Shown: in pieces, positions 47,317 through 56,480 of the stretch | Layout of the letters: the number at the start of each line of letters is the position of its first letter | Numbering within the stretch: position 1 is the stretch's first letter | Origin: Luteimonas sp. JM171 | GTDB taxonomy: Bacteria; Pseudomonadota; Gammaproteobacteria; Xanthomonadales; Xanthomonadaceae | NCBI RefSeq assembly: GCF_001717465.1 | Contig: NZ_CP017074.1 | Span: forward strand, 2,384,873 to 2,448,872 | DNA: 64,000 bases | Direction: 5' to 3' | Notes under the pieces: generated by a model | The model's input: the letters and a program-made list of their open reading frames with translations, nothing else | The model's database searches: none | What the model was told of the DNA's origin: nothing | Made by a program: the position numbers and the translations under genes

Positions 47317-47838
47317 ATGCTGCCCACGACCCCGCCTTGTGAACTGACCGCCGGCGACAGCGCCTCCTGGTCGCCCGACCTTCCCCAGACCCCGCCGCCT
47401 GCCTGGAGTGTGACCTACACGCTGATCGGCGCGGAAGCCGTGCACTCGGTATCCGCGACGGCCGACGGCGACCGCCACGTGGTGGCGCTGAGCTCCGAGG
47501 ATACCGGCGGATGGGCTCCAGGCCGGTACCAGGTGCTGGGCCATGCCTCGCGCGGCGATGACCGCACCACGTTCCACCGCAGCGAGCTGGTGGTGCACCC
47601 GGACCCGGCCCAGGCGGCGCCGACGGATCCGCGCAGCCACGCGCGCCGCGTGCTGGACGCGATCGAGGCCTTCCTGGAAACCGGAGACCAGGTGGCTGGC
47701 CAGGTGCAGATTGCCGACCGGCGCATCGCCATGATCCCAATCCCTGACCTGCTGGCCATGCGCGACCGCTACCGCGCTGAGGTGGCGCGCGAGAGCGGGC
47801 AGGGCGTGGGCGGCCGCGTGTACACGAGGCTCGGCTGA
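47317..47838 (+). CDS. Head-tail connector-type protein (gpW position)
   Basis: 173 residues. The N-terminal part (PPCELTAGDSASWSPDLPQT; WSVTYTLIGAEAVHSVSA) is beta-rich. The C-terminal part DPRSHARRVLDAIEAFLETG, QIADRRIAMIPIPDLLAMRD is helical and of the kind found in the gpW slot between terminase and portal of lambda-like phages. Start at the ATG at 47317; the frame upstream lies over the Mor-like gene. Confidence 0.65.
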   Translation: MLPTTPPCELTAGDSASWSPDLPQTPPPAWSVTYTLIGAEAVHSVSATADGDRHVVALSSEDTGGWAPGRYQVLGHASRGDDRTTFHRSELVVHPDPAQAAPTDPRSHARRVLDAIEAFLETGDQVAGQVQIADRRIAMIPIPDLLAMRDRYRAEVARESGQGVGGRVYTRLG

Positions 47839-49325
47839 TGGGGCGCGACACGGCGGCAGGCACGCAAGCCCGCACAGCCGCCCTGGCCGCCGCCATCGAT
47901 CACGCGCGCGCGCAGGGCGCGCAGGCGGCCATGCCGCGCCAGGGGCGCCGGTCGTTCGATGCCGCTGCCGTCGGCCGCCTGACCGAGGGCTGGCTCGGCT
48001 CCCTGCAGTCGCTCAACGATGATCTGCGCGGCCAGCTCGACCGCGTGCGCGCCCGTTCGCGCGACATGGCGAAGAACAACGAGCTGGGCGCCCGGTTCTT
48101 CAACCTGATCGTGAACAACGTCGTGGGCCCCAGCGGCTTCGTCTACCAGGCGAAGGCGATGGACCCCAACGGCAAGCCGGACAAGGCGGCCAATGACGCG
48201 CTGGAGTGGTACGTCTGGAACTGGATGAAGCGATGCGACGTCGCCGAGCGGCTGCGCTTCGTCGACCAGCTCCGGGTGCAGGTGCGCACGCTCGCCCGCG
48301 ATGGCGAGCTGATCTGGGTGATCCATGAAACGGCCGACGGTGTGCGGCTGCAGATGATGGACCCGGCCACGCTGGACCACACGATCAACGTGGACCGGAC
48401 CCCGTCGGGCACGCGGATCGTCATGGGTGTGGAGATGGACGGCTCCGGCCGGCGCCTGTTCTACCACTTCCGCCGCCGGCATGATCCATTGGTGGAGCGG
48501 ATCCCCGCCCGCGACGTGATCCACGCCTTCATCCAGACCGAGCCTGACCAGGTACGCGGCGTGCCCTGGCTGCATGCCGTGATGCGCCGCATGCACGACC
48601 TCAACGGCTACCGCGAGGCGGCCGTGATCGCAGCCCGGGTGGGCGCGGCCAAGATGGGCGTGTGGACCACTCCCGATGGTGGCATGCCCCCTGGCAGCGC
48701 GCGCGAGGGCAACACCAGCGTGACGGATGCCGAGCCGGGCCACTTCGACTACGCGCCCGACGGCTACAAGCTCGAGGCCTGGGACCCGACCTATCCGCAC
48801 GATCAGTTCGACAGCTTCTGCAAAGAGGCCATCCGCGGCATCGCCTCAGGCGTGAACGTGAGCTACCACTCGCTGGGCAGCGACCTGAGCAGCATCAACT
48901 TCACCAGCATACGCGCCGGCGCCCTGGAAGATCGCGATTACTGGATGGTGCTGCAGGACTGGCTGGTCAACGTGGCGCTGGACCCCATCGCCGAACGCGT
49001 CATCCGCCATGGCCTGGCCCACGGAAAGATCCTGTTCCCCAGCGGCTATCCGCTGCCGCTGGCCAAGCTGGAAAAGTTCCAGGCGCACGAATGGCAGCCC
49101 CGCCGCTGGCAGTGGGTGGATCCGCTGAAGGACATGAACGCCGCGATCGCCGCCATCAACGCCGGCCTGGACAGCCCGCAGGCAATCGCTGCGCGCGCCG
49201 GGCGCGACGTGGAAGACGTGCTGGATGACATCGAGCGGTTCCAGCAGATGTGCCGGGATCGCGGCATCACGTTGGGCGGGCTGCAGTTGGCGCCGGACGG
49301 GGCGGAGATTACGCCCGACCGGTAA
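47838..49325 (+). CDS. Portal protein, lambda GpB family
   Basis: 495 residues. Family pattern: RARSRDMAKNNELGARFFNL, NNVVGPSGF, RTLARDGELIWVIHE, PARDVIHAFIQTEPDQVRGV, GVNVSYHSLGSDLSSINFTS with the conserved tail region. Forms the ring through which DNA is packaged. ATG overlaps the preceding stop (TGATG). Confidence 0.92.
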   Translation: MGRDTAAGTQARTAALAAAIDHARAQGAQAAMPRQGRRSFDAAAVGRLTEGWLGSLQSLNDDLRGQLDRVRARSRDMAKNNELGARFFNLIVNNVVGPSGFVYQAKAMDPNGKPDKAANDALEWYVWNWMKRCDVAERLRFVDQLRVQVRTLARDGELIWVIHETADGVRLQMMDPATLDHTINVDRTPSGTRIVMGVEMDGSGRRLFYHFRRRHDPLVERIPARDVIHAFIQTEPDQVRGVPWLHAVMRRMHDLNGYREAAVIAARVGAAKMGVWTTPDGGMPPGSAREGNTSVTDAEPGHFDYAPDGYKLEAWDPTYPHDQFDSFCKEAIRGIASGVNVSYHSLGSDLSSINFTSIRAGALEDRDYWMVLQDWLVNVALDPIAERVIRHGLAHGKILFPSGYPLPLAKLEKFQAHEWQPRRWQWVDPLKDMNAAIAAINAGLDSPQAIAARAGRDVEDVLDDIERFQQMCRDRGITLGGLQLAPDGAEITPDR

Positions 49326-49326
49326 G

Positions 49327-49363
49327 GAAAGTGGTTTGCCTTATCGAGTTTCGTTTTCAGCGG
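49327..49363 (+). repeat. 37-bp repeat, copy B
   Basis: Second copy of the element at 47267-47303, beginning 1 bp after the portal stop and ending 12 bp before the ATG of the protease-capsid gene. Confidence 0.8.
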
Positions 49364-49375
49364 GAGCATGTCGTT

Positions 49376-51265
49376 ATGACCAATCATCAGATCCCCAAAG
49401 AGCTGCAGCCAGGCGCCACGATCGAGCGATCGTTCCAGATCGCCGGCGCGCGCAATATCGATGAAGAGGCGCGCACCGTCGAGGTCGCCTTTTCGTCGGA
49501 GTTCCCCGGCGAGCGCTTCTGGGGCGTCGAAATCCTCGATCACAGTCCCGGCAGCATGCGCACCGAACGGCTGCTGGCCGGCGGCGCGGTGCTGGTGGAT
49601 CACGACTCCCGCGATCACGTGGGAGTGGTGGTGTCGGCAAGGACGGACGCGGACCGGGTAGGTCGCGCCACGTTGCGCTTCGGGAGGAGCGCCCGCGCCA
49701 GCGAGATCTTCCAGGACGTGATCGACGGCATCCGGCCCAATGTGTCGGTCCGCTACCAGATCCATGAAGCCGTGCTCGAAAAGGTCGAGGGCGGTAGTGA
49801 GATCTACCGGATCACCGACTGGGAGCCGCTTGAAATCAGCATCGTCTCGGTGCCGTTCGACCCCACCGTGGGCGTCGGCCGCGGCCGTGGCGATCCGCCT
49901 TCCGACCATCCAAGGAGTGCCACCATGGCAGACCAGAAAGACACCCCGGCCGCGAAGCCGGACGCCGCCGCCTCGGGCGGTGACAACGCCGCCGAGCGCC
50001 GCCACGGTGCCGACGCGGAGCACCAGCGTGCATCGGAGATCATCGCGATCGGCGAGGCCTACGCCTCGCACGGTGCCGACAAGCTGATCCCCGAGGCGAT
50101 CCGCAGCAAGATGAGCGTCGACGCGTTCCGCGCGAAGGTGCTCGAGCACCTGGCCAAGGAGCCCAAGCCCTCCGCCGACGTGGGCATGTCGGACAAGGAG
50201 GTGCGCCAGTACAGCTTCGTGCGGGCGCTGCATGCGCTGGCCAACCCGACCGACATGCGCGCCCGCGAAGCAGCCGCATTCGAGTTCGAGGTGGGTCGCG
50301 CCGCTGCGGAGAAGAGCCACAAGGAGGCCCGTGGCCTGATCGTGCCGTTCGACGTGCTGCGCACGGCGACCGAGCAGCGTGAGCTGGTAGTGGGCACCCC
50401 GACCGCCGGCGGCCACCTGGTGGCCACCGACCTGCTCAGCGGTTCGTTCATCGAGCTGCTGCGCAACGCGATGGTCATCAATGGCCTGGGCACCCGGTTC
50501 CTGACCGGGCTGGTGGGCAACATCGCGGTCCCGAAGCAGACCGGTGGCGGTACCATGGCTTGGGTGACCGAGGGCAACGCGCCGTCGGCCAGCGACCAGG
50601 CGTTCGCCCAGGTGGCCATGAGCCCGAAGACCGCGGCGGCCCGTACGCAGATCAGCCGCAAGCTGCTGCTGCAGAGCTCGATCGACATCGAGAACTTCGT
50701 GCGGCAGGACCTTGCGACCGTGGTCGGCCTGGGCATCCAGCAGGCGGCGATCAACGGCTCCGGCGCCTCCGGACAGCCGCGCGGCATCCTCAACACCTCG
50801 GGCATCGGCTCGGTGGTGGGCGGGACCAACGGCGCCGCCCCGGACTGGGAAGACATCGTCGACCTGGAGACCGAGGTCTCGGTGGCCAACGCCGATGTCG
50901 GCAGCCTGGCGTACCTGACCAACGCGAAGGTGCGCGGCAAGCTGAAGAAGACCTTCGTCGACGGCCCCGGCACCGGCGAGCGCGTCTGGCAGCCGGGCGA
51001 AACGCCGCTCAACGGCTACCGCGCGGCGGTCACCAACGCGGTTCCGGGCAACGGCACCAAGGGCACGGGCACGAACCTCTCGGCGATCATCTTCGGCAAC
51101 TTCGCCGACCTGATCATCGGCATGTGGGGCGGCCTGGACCTGCAGGTCGATCCGTACAGCGCCGGCGACAGCGGCGCGGTGATCGTCCGGGCGTTCCAGG
51201 ACGTGGACGTGGCGGCCCGGCACGCGGAGAGCTTCGCCGCGATGACCGATGCGATCACCGCCTGA
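49376..51265 (+). CDS. Prohead protease fused to HK97-type major capsid protein
   Basis: 629 residues. Residues 1-170 are an HK97-type (S78-like) prohead protease: RTVEVAFSSE, LLAGGAVLVDHDSRDHVGVV (catalytic His) and IRPNVSVRYQI (catalytic Ser). An Ala-rich acidic linker (about 175-240) and helical scaffold-like segment precede the capsid domain from about 320 (VVGTPTAGGHLVATDLLSGS; MAWVTEGNAPSASDQAFAQV; FVRQDLATVVGLGIQQAAIN). An internal ATG at 49925 with AAGGAG upstream would give the 446-residue scaffold-capsid part alone. Confidence 0.92.
   Translation: MTNHQIPKELQPGATIERSFQIAGARNIDEEARTVEVAFSSEFPGERFWGVEILDHSPGSMRTERLLAGGAVLVDHDSRDHVGVVVSARTDADRVGRATLRFGRSARASEIFQDVIDGIRPNVSVRYQIHEAVLEKVEGGSEIYRITDWEPLEISIVSVPFDPTVGVGRGRGDPPSDHPRSATMADQKDTPAAKPDAAASGGDNAAERRHGADAEHQRASEIIAIGEAYASHGADKLIPEAIRSKMSVDAFRAKVLEHLAKEPKPSADVGMSDKEVRQYSFVRALHALANPTDMRAREAAAFEFEVGRAAAEKSHKEARGLIVPFDVLRTATEQRELVVGTPTAGGHLVATDLLSGSFIELLRNAMVINGLGTRFLTGLVGNIAVPKQTGGGTMAWVTEGNAPSASDQAFAQVAMSPKTAAARTQISRKLLLQSSIDIENFVRQDLATVVGLGIQQAAINGSGASGQPRGILNTSGIGSVVGGTNGAAPDWEDIVDLETEVSVANADVGSLAYLTNAKVRGKLKKTFVDGPGTGERVWQPGETPLNGYRAAVTNAVPGNGTKGTGTNLSAIIFGNFADLIIGMWGGLDLQVDPYSAGDSGAVIVRAFQDVDVAARHAESFAAMTDAITA
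49912..49927 (+). promoter_or_regulatory. Internal ribosome site for separate capsid translation
   Basis: AAGGAG at 49912-49917 with 7 bp to an in-frame ATG at 49925 (start MADQKDTPAAKP), at the junction of protease and scaffold/capsid parts. Confidence 0.6.
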
Positions 51266-51277
51266 TCGCGGCTGGAC

Positions 51278-51589
51278 ATGCTGCCCGGCCTGTACCAGCG
51301 CATGAGCAACCGGCTCGCCCAGGTGATGGGCGAGCCGGTTGTGTTTGTCGTGGGCGCCGCGGAAGTCCCCGCGCAGGCCCACTACCGCGCGCCCTGGGAG
51401 GGCCACGACGCCAGCGGGTTCCCGGTGGAGTCGCAGCAGCACACCCTGGACATCCCCACCGCGAGGCTGCCGGCTGGCGTGGTGGAAGGCGGCACGGTGC
51501 TGGTGCGCATGGCTGCCCTGCGCATCACCGAGATCAGCGCCGATGACGGCGGCATGACCCGCATCCTGGCAGCGGAGCTGCGCGCGTGA
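51278..51589 (+). CDS. Head-tail attachment protein (FII-like)
   Basis: 103 residues, beta-rich (LPAGVVEGGTVLVRMAALRI; TEISADDGGMTRILAAELRA). Size and position between capsid and the tail-completion gene match head-tail joining proteins of lambda-like phages. Overlaps the next gene. Confidence 0.6.
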   Translation: MLPGLYQRMSNRLAQVMGEPVVFVVGAAEVPAQAHYRAPWEGHDASGFPVESQQHTLDIPTARLPAGVVEGGTVLVRMAALRITEISADDGGMTRILAAELRA

Positions 51590-52128
51590 GCTCCGGCATG
51601 CTCACCATGAACGTCGACGCCCGCCAGCTCGAGCGTGCGCCGCGCGTCGTTGCGCGCGCCTGGGTAGTGGCCGGCAACCGCGCCGTGCGCCGCACCACGC
51701 AGTGGGCACGCACGCATGGCTCGCGCGCGATCGCGCAGGCCGAACAGATCCCGGTCGGGCGCATCCGCAAGCGCATGCGCGGCCAGGTGCAGAAACAGCC
51801 GAACGGATCCCTGGTGGGCAAGGCGTGGTTCGGGCTCAAGCCCATGCCGGCGTCCTACGCAGGCAAGCCCCGGCAGCTCCGCCGCGGTGGCACGCGCGCA
51901 GGCAAGCACAGCTGGGAGGGCGGCTTTGTCGCCACCATGCCCAACGGCCACACCGGGATCTTCGAGCGGATGGGGCGCTCGCGGCTGCCGATCGTGGAAA
52001 CCATGCTGCACCTGGAAAAGGCGCCCGACGCCCTGCGGCCGGTGGAGCGCCAGATCCCGGAGCAGCTCTCGAAGGCGCTGGAGCAGGAGCTCAAGTACGA
52101 AATGCTGAAACAGCAGGGGGGCGCATGA
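51586..52128 (+). CDS. Minor tail protein Z-like / tail completion protein
   Basis: 180 residues. Basic N-terminal helix (RVVARAWVVAGNRAVRRTTQ), RIRKRMRGQVQKQPNGSLVG, then a glycine-rich turn with GKHSWEGGFVATMPNGHTGI and FERMGRSRLPIVE, the pattern of the phage tail Z/HK97-gp10-like families. Helical C-terminus. Confidence 0.75.
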   Translation: MSSGMLTMNVDARQLERAPRVVARAWVVAGNRAVRRTTQWARTHGSRAIAQAEQIPVGRIRKRMRGQVQKQPNGSLVGKAWFGLKPMPASYAGKPRQLRRGGTRAGKHSWEGGFVATMPNGHTGIFERMGRSRLPIVETMLHLEKAPDALRPVERQIPEQLSKALEQELKYEMLKQQGGA

Positions 52129-52367
52129 ACGCGCAGGTACCCGAGGTACGCCACCCGGTGATCATGCGGCTGATCGAGGCCGCGCTGATCGCCATTCTCA
52201 CGGCAACGGTCACCAGCTACGCCAACCAGCGCGTGCTGACCGAGCGCCTGAACCACATGCGCGTGGACATCAACTCCACCAAGGCGCAGGTGGACAAGAT
52301 CTACAACGACATCTACTGCCCTTACGGGCGCTGTCCGCCTGCGCTGCTGCCGGGGGGTGACCAGTAA
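52125..52367 (+). CDS. Small membrane protein in the tail-completion cluster
   Basis: 80 residues with one predicted helix (about 13-33, MRLIEAALIAILTATVTSYA) followed by a coiled-coil-like stretch (HMRVDINSTKAQVDKIYNDI) and CPYGRC. No family recognised. Overlaps genes on both sides by 1-4 bp. Confidence 0.6.
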   Translation: MNAQVPEVRHPVIMRLIEAALIAILTATVTSYANQRVLTERLNHMRVDINSTKAQVDKIYNDIYCPYGRCPPALLPGGDQ

Positions 52368-52828
52368 TGGCGGACACGCCCAACCTCTTTGCCCTGGAAT
52401 CGGTGCTGCTGGACGCCCTGCGCGCCGCGCTGCCTGCCAACGTGCAGGTGGGCAGCGGCGCCAACCTGGTGGGCCGGCAGAACCTGGCCGGCCTGTGCCC
52501 GGCGGTGCTGGTGACCCCCGCCGAATCGATGGTGGGCGGCGCCGACGATGACCCGGAAGAGGGCGACACCGTCACCGTCGAGGACGAAACCTGGACCGTC
52601 ACCGCGCTGGTGGAATTCGTGCGCGATCGCAAGGACCTCACCGCCAACTTCCAGGAGGCCGGCGAGCTGCTCGGGCGCGCCTACAGCGCGCTTCAGGGCC
52701 TGCGCGCACCCGGTTACCGCACGCTGGTCTACACGGGCCGCCAGCCGCCGGCGCCGACGGAGCAGGGCGTCTGCGAGTGCTCCATTGATTTCACCGTCAC
52801 CCGGGCGTTCGCCCCGGTCGAACCCTGA
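52367..52828 (+). CDS. Tail terminator protein (gpU/DUF1834-like)
   Basis: 153 residues. ALESVLLDALRAALPANVQV, GLCPAVLVTPAE, then TVEDETWTVTALVEFVRDRK and GELLGRAYSALQGLRAPGYR, the size and alternating pattern of tail terminators. It precedes the tail tube gene, as expected. Confidence 0.65.
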   Translation: MADTPNLFALESVLLDALRAALPANVQVGSGANLVGRQNLAGLCPAVLVTPAESMVGGADDDPEEGDTVTVEDETWTVTALVEFVRDRKDLTANFQEAGELLGRAYSALQGLRAPGYRTLVYTGRQPPAPTEQGVCECSIDFTVTRAFAPVEP

Positions 52829-52841
52829 GGGAGAACCCACC

Positions 52842-53645
52842 ATGCTCAACCACGCGAAATCCAAGAAGACCATCGGCGCCGGGCGCCTCTACTTCGAGAT
52901 CACCAACGCCCTGGGCGTGCCGATCGACGGCGGCGGCGAGGTGTACCTGGGCGACTCCCCGGGCTTCGCGCTCACCGTGGAGAGCGAGAGCCTGGAAGAC
53001 TGGACCAGCGACGGCCCGATCGCTGAAAAGGACGTCGACGTGGCCATCCGCGTCAACCGCAGCTTCAACCTGACCACCAAGAACATCAGCTTCGAGAATC
53101 TCGGGCTGTTCGTGATCGGCACCGCGGCGCAGGTGCAACAGGCTGCCGGCTCGGTGACGGATGAAGAGATCGCCAGCGTCACCCCTGGCCGCTTCTACCA
53201 GCTGGGCGCCACCTCCGGAAACCCGACCGGCGTGCGCGGCGTGACCAGCGTGGTGGTGACCGACGACGACGTGAGCCCGGTGACGTTCGACCTCAACGAC
53301 GATTACGAGCTCGATGCCGCCACCGGCCGTATCCGCATCGTCGAGGGCGGCGCCATCACCCAGGGCACCACGCTGCTGGTCTCCTACACCACGCCGGCCA
53401 ACACCCGCGGCCAGGTCACCACTGACAACCTGGGCGCCAAGTATGGCCGCCTGCGCTACGTGGAAGACGCCACCTTCGGCGAGCCGAAGGACGTCTACGC
53501 CCCGTTCGTGCAGCTCAAGCCCACCGGTGAGCTGCCCTTCAAGAGCCGCGACAGCGTGCAGCAGATGGGCTGGGAGGTGAGCGTGCAGTCGCCGCCGGCC
53601 GGTGGCTCCGCGCTGTACATCGACGGCCGCCCGCAGGCCACCTGA
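52842..53645 (+). CDS. Major tail tube protein
   Basis: 267 residues. LYFEITNALGVPIDGGGEVY, LTVESESLEDWTSDGPIAEK, VRYVEDATF-type repeats and PFKSRDSVQQMGWEVSVQSP are tail-tube-like; the middle (VRGVTSVVVTDDDVSPVTFD) reads as an inserted Ig-like beta domain. GGGAGAA ribosome site before the ATG at 52842. Followed by the tail chaperone frameshift pair. Confidence 0.8.
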   Translation: MLNHAKSKKTIGAGRLYFEITNALGVPIDGGGEVYLGDSPGFALTVESESLEDWTSDGPIAEKDVDVAIRVNRSFNLTTKNISFENLGLFVIGTAAQVQQAAGSVTDEEIASVTPGRFYQLGATSGNPTGVRGVTSVVVTDDDVSPVTFDLNDDYELDAATGRIRIVEGGAITQGTTLLVSYTTPANTRGQVTTDNLGAKYGRLRYVEDATFGEPKDVYAPFVQLKPTGELPFKSRDSVQQMGWEVSVQSPPAGGSALYIDGRPQAT

Positions 53646-53667
53646 CGTGGTGGCAGACCGCGCCAAC

Positions 53668-54141
53668 ATGCCGCCGCCGCCACCGGATCCCAGCCAGGAC
53701 CTGGGCATCGGCGGGCTGGTCCCCAGGGAGATGGTGGCCACGATCGCTGGCGAGCGTCTGACCTTCCGGGCGCGTGGGCTGGTTGAGCTGGCGCGCATGT
53801 ATCAGCACGTGAAGCCGGCCATGGAGCTCCTGGAGTCAGCGCCTGAGGGCGCTGACATCAGTGATGGGCTGATCTCGGCGCTCACCGACGAGGCAGCCGC
53901 CCAGGGGCTGCTGGCGGCTGCCGCGATCGGCGTCGACAAGCCGCTCGAGTGGGTGGCCGAGCTGGGCGGCACCGACCAGCTCGAGCTGGTGTCCCGCGTC
54001 CTGGAGGTGAACGCGGATTTTTTCGCCCGGCGCCTGTTGCCGACGATGGCCAAGACCGTGGCGAGCTGGATGGCCCGCCTCTTGGCTGGGCAGGGCTCAT
54101 CCAGCTCCTTGTCGACAACGGGCACCCGCCAGACGCAATAG
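53668..54141 (+). CDS. Tail assembly chaperone, short form (gpG-like)
   Basis: 157 residues from the ATG at 53668; GTG at 53647 is an alternative start. Helical: RLTFRARGLVELARMYQHVK, SALTDEAAAQGLLAAAAIGV, ELVSRVLEVNADFFARRLLP. Located between tail tube and tape measure. A slippery T TTT TTC at 54018-54024 lies in frame at the FF codons. Confidence 0.75.
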   Translation: MPPPPPDPSQDLGIGGLVPREMVATIAGERLTFRARGLVELARMYQHVKPAMELLESAPEGADISDGLISALTDEAAAQGLLAAAAIGVDKPLEWVAELGGTDQLELVSRVLEVNADFFARRLLPTMAKTVASWMARLLAGQGSSSSLSTTGTRQTQ

Positions 54142-54245
54142 CCGATTACACCGTCCAGCGTCTGTGGTGGCACTTGGGCGGCATCCAGCGATGCAGGGAG
54201 CGGGAGCGCATCGCGATCGAGAGCAGGGCACAGGAACGTAACTGA
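53668..54245 (+). CDS. Tail assembly chaperone, frameshifted long form (gpGT-like)
   Basis: A -1 shift at 54018-54024 joins the first 119 codons to a second frame that runs RPAPVADDGQDRGELDGPP, LGWAGLIQLLVDNGHPPDAI, ADYTVQRLWWHLGGIQRCRE to a stop at 54243-54245, one base before the tape-measure ATG; about 192 residues in all. Lambda gpG/gpGT is made the same way. Confidence 0.72.
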
Positions 54246-56480
54246 ATGTCGAGCAAGTCCGTCCGCTTCAATATCGACCTCACCGCCAACCCCGACGCGG
54301 CCCGGCGGCTCTCGGCCGCGTTGTCGAAGGTGGGGCGCGACGGCCAGAAATCCGCGCGCGACATCGATCGCGGGTTTGCCAGCGTGAGCAATCGGCTCGG
54401 CTCCCTGCGCGGGCTGCTGGCCAGCCTGGGCGGGGCGATGTTGTTCCGGCAGATGATCCAGAACACCATCCGCCAGGAAAACGCCATGCGCCAGCTCGAG
54501 GCGCGCCTGCAGTCGACTGGCCATGCCGCTGGCCTGACCCACAAGGAGCTGGTCGACATGGCGGCGGGCTTCCAGCAAGTCACCACGTTCGGCGACGAGG
54601 CCGTGATCGAAGGCCAGGCGTTGATGCTGACCTTCACCAACATCGGCCGCGAGGTGTTCCCCCAGGCGCTGGAAGCCGCGCTCAACCTGTCCACCGGCAT
54701 GGGCACCGACCTGACCAGCGCGGTGCGCCTGGTGGGCCGTGCGCTGCACGATCCCGTCCGCGGCCTGACCCAGCTCAGCCGGGTGGGCGTGACGCTGAGC
54801 AAAGAACAGGAAACCCTGGTGCGGCGCCTGGTGGAGACCGGCCGGCACGCCGAGGCGCAGGGCATCATCCTGGGCGAGCTGGAAACCAAGTTCGGCGGCG
54901 CCGCCCGGGCCGCGCGCGACACCTTTGGCGGTGCGCTCGAGGCGCTGAAGAATGCGTTCGGGGATCTGCTCGAGGGCGACAGCGGCGGCGACGGAATCCG
55001 GGGAGCTAAAACCGCGGTCGAATCGCTGACCGAGACTCTCAATGATCCGGCGGTGAAAACCGGGTTCGCGGCGATGGTGTCCGGCGCGGTGCGCGCCGCG
55101 CAAAAGGTCGCCGAACTGATCGCCATGCTCGTGGACCTGCGGCGGTACGTCGACGACTACTTCAGCGACGGCAACGAGCGGACCGATCGCGGGCTGATCG
55201 ATGAGCGCATGCGCATTGCCGAGCGCCTGCACCAGCACCAGAATCCGACCGGTGCCAGGCGTGTTGGCCAGATGCTGGGGCTGCCGGACCTGAGCGGGTT
55301 TGACGCTGAGGCTGCGCAGGCCCGCATCGATGAGATCGACCGGGAGCTGGCGCGGCGTCGCAATGCTGGACGGTTCGCCAATGTAACCGGCGGTGTCGGG
55401 CCGGTGCCCCGCCCAAGTGCTGGGGGCAGCGAGGACGAAGACGAGGACGAGGACGACAAAGGCAAGGGCAAGGGCAAGGGGACTGGCAGCGCCGGCACCC
55501 GCGACCTGTTCGGCCCGCAGGAGGAAGCCCTCAAGCGCCAGCTCGCCCTCCTGGGCGCCAACAGCGAAGCCGCCAAGGTGCTGTACGAGGTACAGCATGG
55601 CTCCCTGGTGGGCCTTGAGCCTGCGCAGAAGATCCGCCTTGTGGACCTGGCGCAGGAACTCGACCTGGCGAAAGACCGCATCGACGAGATTGCCAGGGAA
55701 GCGGCCGAGCGCAAGGAAATGGAGGCCGAAGCGCTGGCGCTCAAGGAATCGCTCTACACCGCCGAAGAGCGCTACGGGAAGCTGGTCGACCGGATCAACG
55801 AGCTGCACGCCGCACGCCTGCTCACCGATGAAGAGCGCTTCAAGGCGCTGGAAGCGGCGGCACAGCGGCTGGCTGAAGAGACCGGCAAGGCCGGCGACCA
55901 GTTCGAAGAGTTCGGCCTGCAGGCGGCCCGCAACCTGCAGACCGCCTTCGCCGACTTTCTGTTCGACCCTTTCGAAGACGGCCTGAGCGGCATGCTGCGT
56001 GGCTTCACCGACGTGGTGCGCCGCATGGTCAGCGAAGCCTTGGCCGCGCAGCTGCTCAAGTCGCTGTTTGGCGGGGCGGCAGGCGCCGCCGACGGCAAGG
56101 AAGGCGGCTGGTGGTCCATGGTGCGGGGCTTCCTGGGCAGCTTCGGCGGCGGCAGCGCCAAGGGCAACGTATTCAGCGCCGGCGCCATGGTGCCCTTCGC
56201 CAACGGCGGCATCGTCAAGGGTCCGATCACCTTCCCCATGGCCAACGGCCAGTTCGGCCTGATGGGCGAGGCCGGCCCGGAAGCCATCATGCCCCTGCGC
56301 CGCGGCCCCGGCGGCCGCCTGGGCGTCGACGCCAGTGCCGGCGGCCGGGCGCCGGAGGTCAACATCCGCCAGATCACCGTGCTCGACCCCGCGGAGCTGG
56401 CTGGCTACCTGTTCAGCGCTCAAAACGAGCGCGTCATCGTCCAGTACCTGGACCGGCTTGGATTTGGAGCACGCAACTGA
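54246..56480 (+). CDS. Tail tape measure protein
   Basis: 744 residues. N-terminal FNIDLTANPDAARRLSAALS and helical segments (QTIRQENAMRQLEARLQSTG; ALNLSTGMGTDLTSAVRLVG), a charged low-complexity run near residue 400 (DEDEDEDDKGKGKGK), long coiled coil, and the typical C-terminal motif FANGGIVKGPITFPMANGQF, GLMGEAGPEAIMPLRRG. It sets tail length, so a tail of roughly 110 nm is expected by the usual 1.5 angstrom per residue rule (inference). Confidence 0.9.
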   Translation: MSSKSVRFNIDLTANPDAARRLSAALSKVGRDGQKSARDIDRGFASVSNRLGSLRGLLASLGGAMLFRQMIQNTIRQENAMRQLEARLQSTGHAAGLTHKELVDMAAGFQQVTTFGDEAVIEGQALMLTFTNIGREVFPQALEAALNLSTGMGTDLTSAVRLVGRALHDPVRGLTQLSRVGVTLSKEQETLVRRLVETGRHAEAQGIILGELETKFGGAARAARDTFGGALEALKNAFGDLLEGDSGGDGIRGAKTAVESLTETLNDPAVKTGFAAMVSGAVRAAQKVAELIAMLVDLRRYVDDYFSDGNERTDRGLIDERMRIAERLHQHQNPTGARRVGQMLGLPDLSGFDAEAAQARIDEIDRELARRRNAGRFANVTGGVGPVPRPSAGGSEDEDEDEDDKGKGKGKGTGSAGTRDLFGPQEEALKRQLALLGANSEAAKVLYEVQHGSLVGLEPAQKIRLVDLAQELDLAKDRIDEIAREAAERKEMEAEALALKESLYTAEERYGKLVDRINELHAARLLTDEERFKALEAAAQRLAEETGKAGDQFEEFGLQAARNLQTAFADFLFDPFEDGLSGMLRGFTDVVRRMVSEALAAQLLKSLFGGAAGAADGKEGGWWSMVRGFLGSFGGGSAKGNVFSAGAMVPFANGGIVKGPITFPMANGQFGLMGEAGPEAIMPLRRGPGGRLGVDASAGGRAPEVNIRQITVLDPAELAGYLFSAQNERVIVQYLDRLGFGARN

